The position numbers were made by a program, and so were the translations under genes. Shown here in pieces: positions 63,801 to 64,000 of a stretch of DNA of 64,000 bases. This DNA is from Adhaeribacter swui (GTDB lineage: Bacteria; Bacteroidota; Bacteroidia; Cytophagales; Hymenobacteraceae): positions 5,524,585 through 5,588,584 of the forward strand of contig NZ_CP055156.1 of NCBI RefSeq assembly GCF_014217805.1, read 5' to 3'. The stretch's first letter is position 1. The number at the start of each line of letters is the position of its first letter. The notes below the pieces were generated by a model, which saw only the letters and a program-made list of their open reading frames with translations, searched no databases and was not told the DNA's origin.

Positions 63801-64000
63801 ATAACACCATAGCTCCGGTAGCGGCAGCTTGCGCCGACGGTAAACCCAATACCTTAATTGGTTCCGACCCGCTGGGTGGCGCCGGTGCCGGCACCTATAC
63901 TTACCGCTGGGAAAGCCGTACTGAGTTTACCGCCTTTAGCCCGGTAAATGGCGATGCTACTTTTTCTAATACCAAGAAAGATTACGCACCTGGCATTTTA
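60875..64000 (+). CDS. Large PKD/Ig-like secreted protein (partial, 3' end missing)
   Basis: Open from the ATG at 60875 to the window edge, 1042 codons without a stop. The signal peptide ends LLINRLAAQ. PKD domains follow: YSIDWGDGSPVENFSEFTARKAHTYVQRGTYNLKFRV, then YTLDFGDGTIITFDQ with its HTY, then further PKD-like units (SYLWTVTPSAG, YEWTVSNGPAGG). From about residue 520 the repeats are Ig-like domains with the pattern CxGxxxTLTxxT....YEWFxxxTGG...TPVLxxxTYYVxxxxxxCVSPRxxVTVTVNP. Such proteins usually end in a T9SS sorting or gliding-motility (SprB-like) C-terminal domain, which would lie outside the window. Adhesion or surface structure is inferred. Confidence 0.85.
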   Translation, partial: MCSWKKRLSYSLHITLLYFLLINRLAAQDCPVKPDATLRDVKTTGQPFVNCTNSSTAGYTLQVENISQTKVANTSYSIDWGDGSPVENFSEFTARKAHTYVQRGTYNLKFRVGINGCIEEKTYRVFHGSVPNVGLSYRDTDECSPASFTFEVTQTELNEPSTKYTLDFGDGTIITFDQDDPKVFQHTYNNPSKGKSLGYTIKVTASNACKTSERTGSGIYVSNGPTPDFRLEPGPVSCVNSPVTLTDISDYGYNATDPNSRQFERQWTIEPAEGWSYASGYNEKSEKPIIQFSKEGNYAISINLAPLEGTDPKCKGGTVTKSLKVISAPTASFNTTLNPLSGCASTVSMSNTSVGEAVSYLWTVTPSAGVTAVSGSFTSKDPVFRFANSGNYTFNLKVTNSCGTSNAPPKTESIKNIPTVTLPAAAAYCGPQTISFNAANAAHKPTYNFNNTTQISYEWTVSNGPAGGANFTTSDGRTVANPSIQFNQPGVYTVSVKVTSECGTSTQANQTITINAIPTAPEAENVAICINSTATLTTNTAGTIEWFSTATGGSRLNTLPSKSFTTPVLNAAGTYTYYVQTTVNNCVSPRQPVTVTVNPAIDPKVITGAAAICANSSPGLLTGPAATGGGSAISYLWESSTTSATATDFVAATGLNNSPNNQINFQPGVLSRTTYFRRKAISSPCATATSNVIAITVNPIPPMPIVPAVNPVCVGNTVTFTANAVTGVSYTWYDENNAVLPNSAANSNQFTTPALTREGTYTYYVSSKSTANCVSAKTAVTVQVLPAITNNRIVSEQPAICAGEIPGLIRSALQPSGGNGYGNFTYLWQSKTDRDTEWKTAASGPDPNYANTSENYQPTAITRTTTFRRVISSGSCATPSFSNEIVIEVIPSSLAPEVATVAPICSGESTQLRVTSTGGIYEWFTSPTATNSVFTGPVFTTPVLTATTTFYVHNRTTTCVSPRTPVVVQVNPVISNNTIAPVAAACADGKPNTLIGSDPLGGAGAGTYTYRWESRTEFTAFSPVNGDATFSNTKKDYAPGIL

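Overview
The window looks like chromosomal DNA of a Bacteroidota bacterium, most likely order Cytophagales (Hymenobacteraceae or an Adhaeribacter-like relative; the genus is a guess). Lineage evidence: proteins ending in type IX secretion (T9SS) sorting domains, a DUF1573 protein, BatB/BatC-like proteins, a Bacteroidota-type AMP nucleosidase, a fused alpha/beta 2-oxoacid dehydrogenase E1, and several TAnnTTTG-type -7 promoter elements. Intergenic DNA is very AT-rich and repeatedly carries the self-complementary core AATTTTTAAAAATT.

Layout. 1-7.8 kb: a STAS-like protein, a TPR-sensor histidine kinase, a heavily decayed acyltransferase-3 pseudogene, a small unknown protein, an acyl-CoA dehydrogenase and a SnoaL/DUF4440-like lipoprotein. 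8.1-14.2 kb: two head-to-head paralogs made of ~60-residue repeats with T9SS C-terminal domains; the minus-strand copy is broken by at least three lesions, the plus-strand copy is intact (988 aa). 14.4-14.9 kb: three minus-strand tRNA genes (Arg-TCT, Pro-TGG, Ser-GCT). 15.2-29.7 kb: housekeeping and signalling genes (batB-batC-thiolase, a MORN-repeat protein, a THUMP RNA methyltransferase, murB, mutS2, a YhcH-family protein, an NtrC-type regulator without a DNA-binding domain, a LuxE-like protein, a lipoprotein).

30.3-42.9 kb is the most distinctive part: a single-strand, tightly packed cluster with two sugar-nucleotide epimerase modules, an alcohol-type dehydrogenase, a Gfo/Idh/MocA oxidoreductase, a GT4 glycosyltransferase, three tandem CgeB-like glycosyltransferases, a TIGR04290-type methyltransferase and two glycoside-hydrolase-like proteins without signal peptides. 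It has no Wzx/Wzy, ABC exporter or initiating membrane transferase. I infer a cytoplasmic pathway that builds a small modified saccharide or glycoconjugate. One of its genes, apparently a glycosidase-epimerase fusion, is split by a one-base frameshift at a G6 tract.

43-64 kb: the E1 fusion, a DUF1573 protein, alanine dehydrogenase, an LtaS-like sulfatase-fold membrane protein, a solo HsdR-N nuclease-like domain, AMP nucleosidase overlapping an amidohydrolase, a voltage-gated K+ channel with a C-terminal zinc ribbon, a UMF1-type MFS transporter, a small membrane protein coupled to a VanX-like dipeptidase, a DUF4136 lipoprotein, RtcB, a PDZ aspartyl protease and the first 1042 codons of a large PKD/Ig-like secreted protein that runs off the window.

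All calls come from reading the sequence and remembered family motifs; no search was run.
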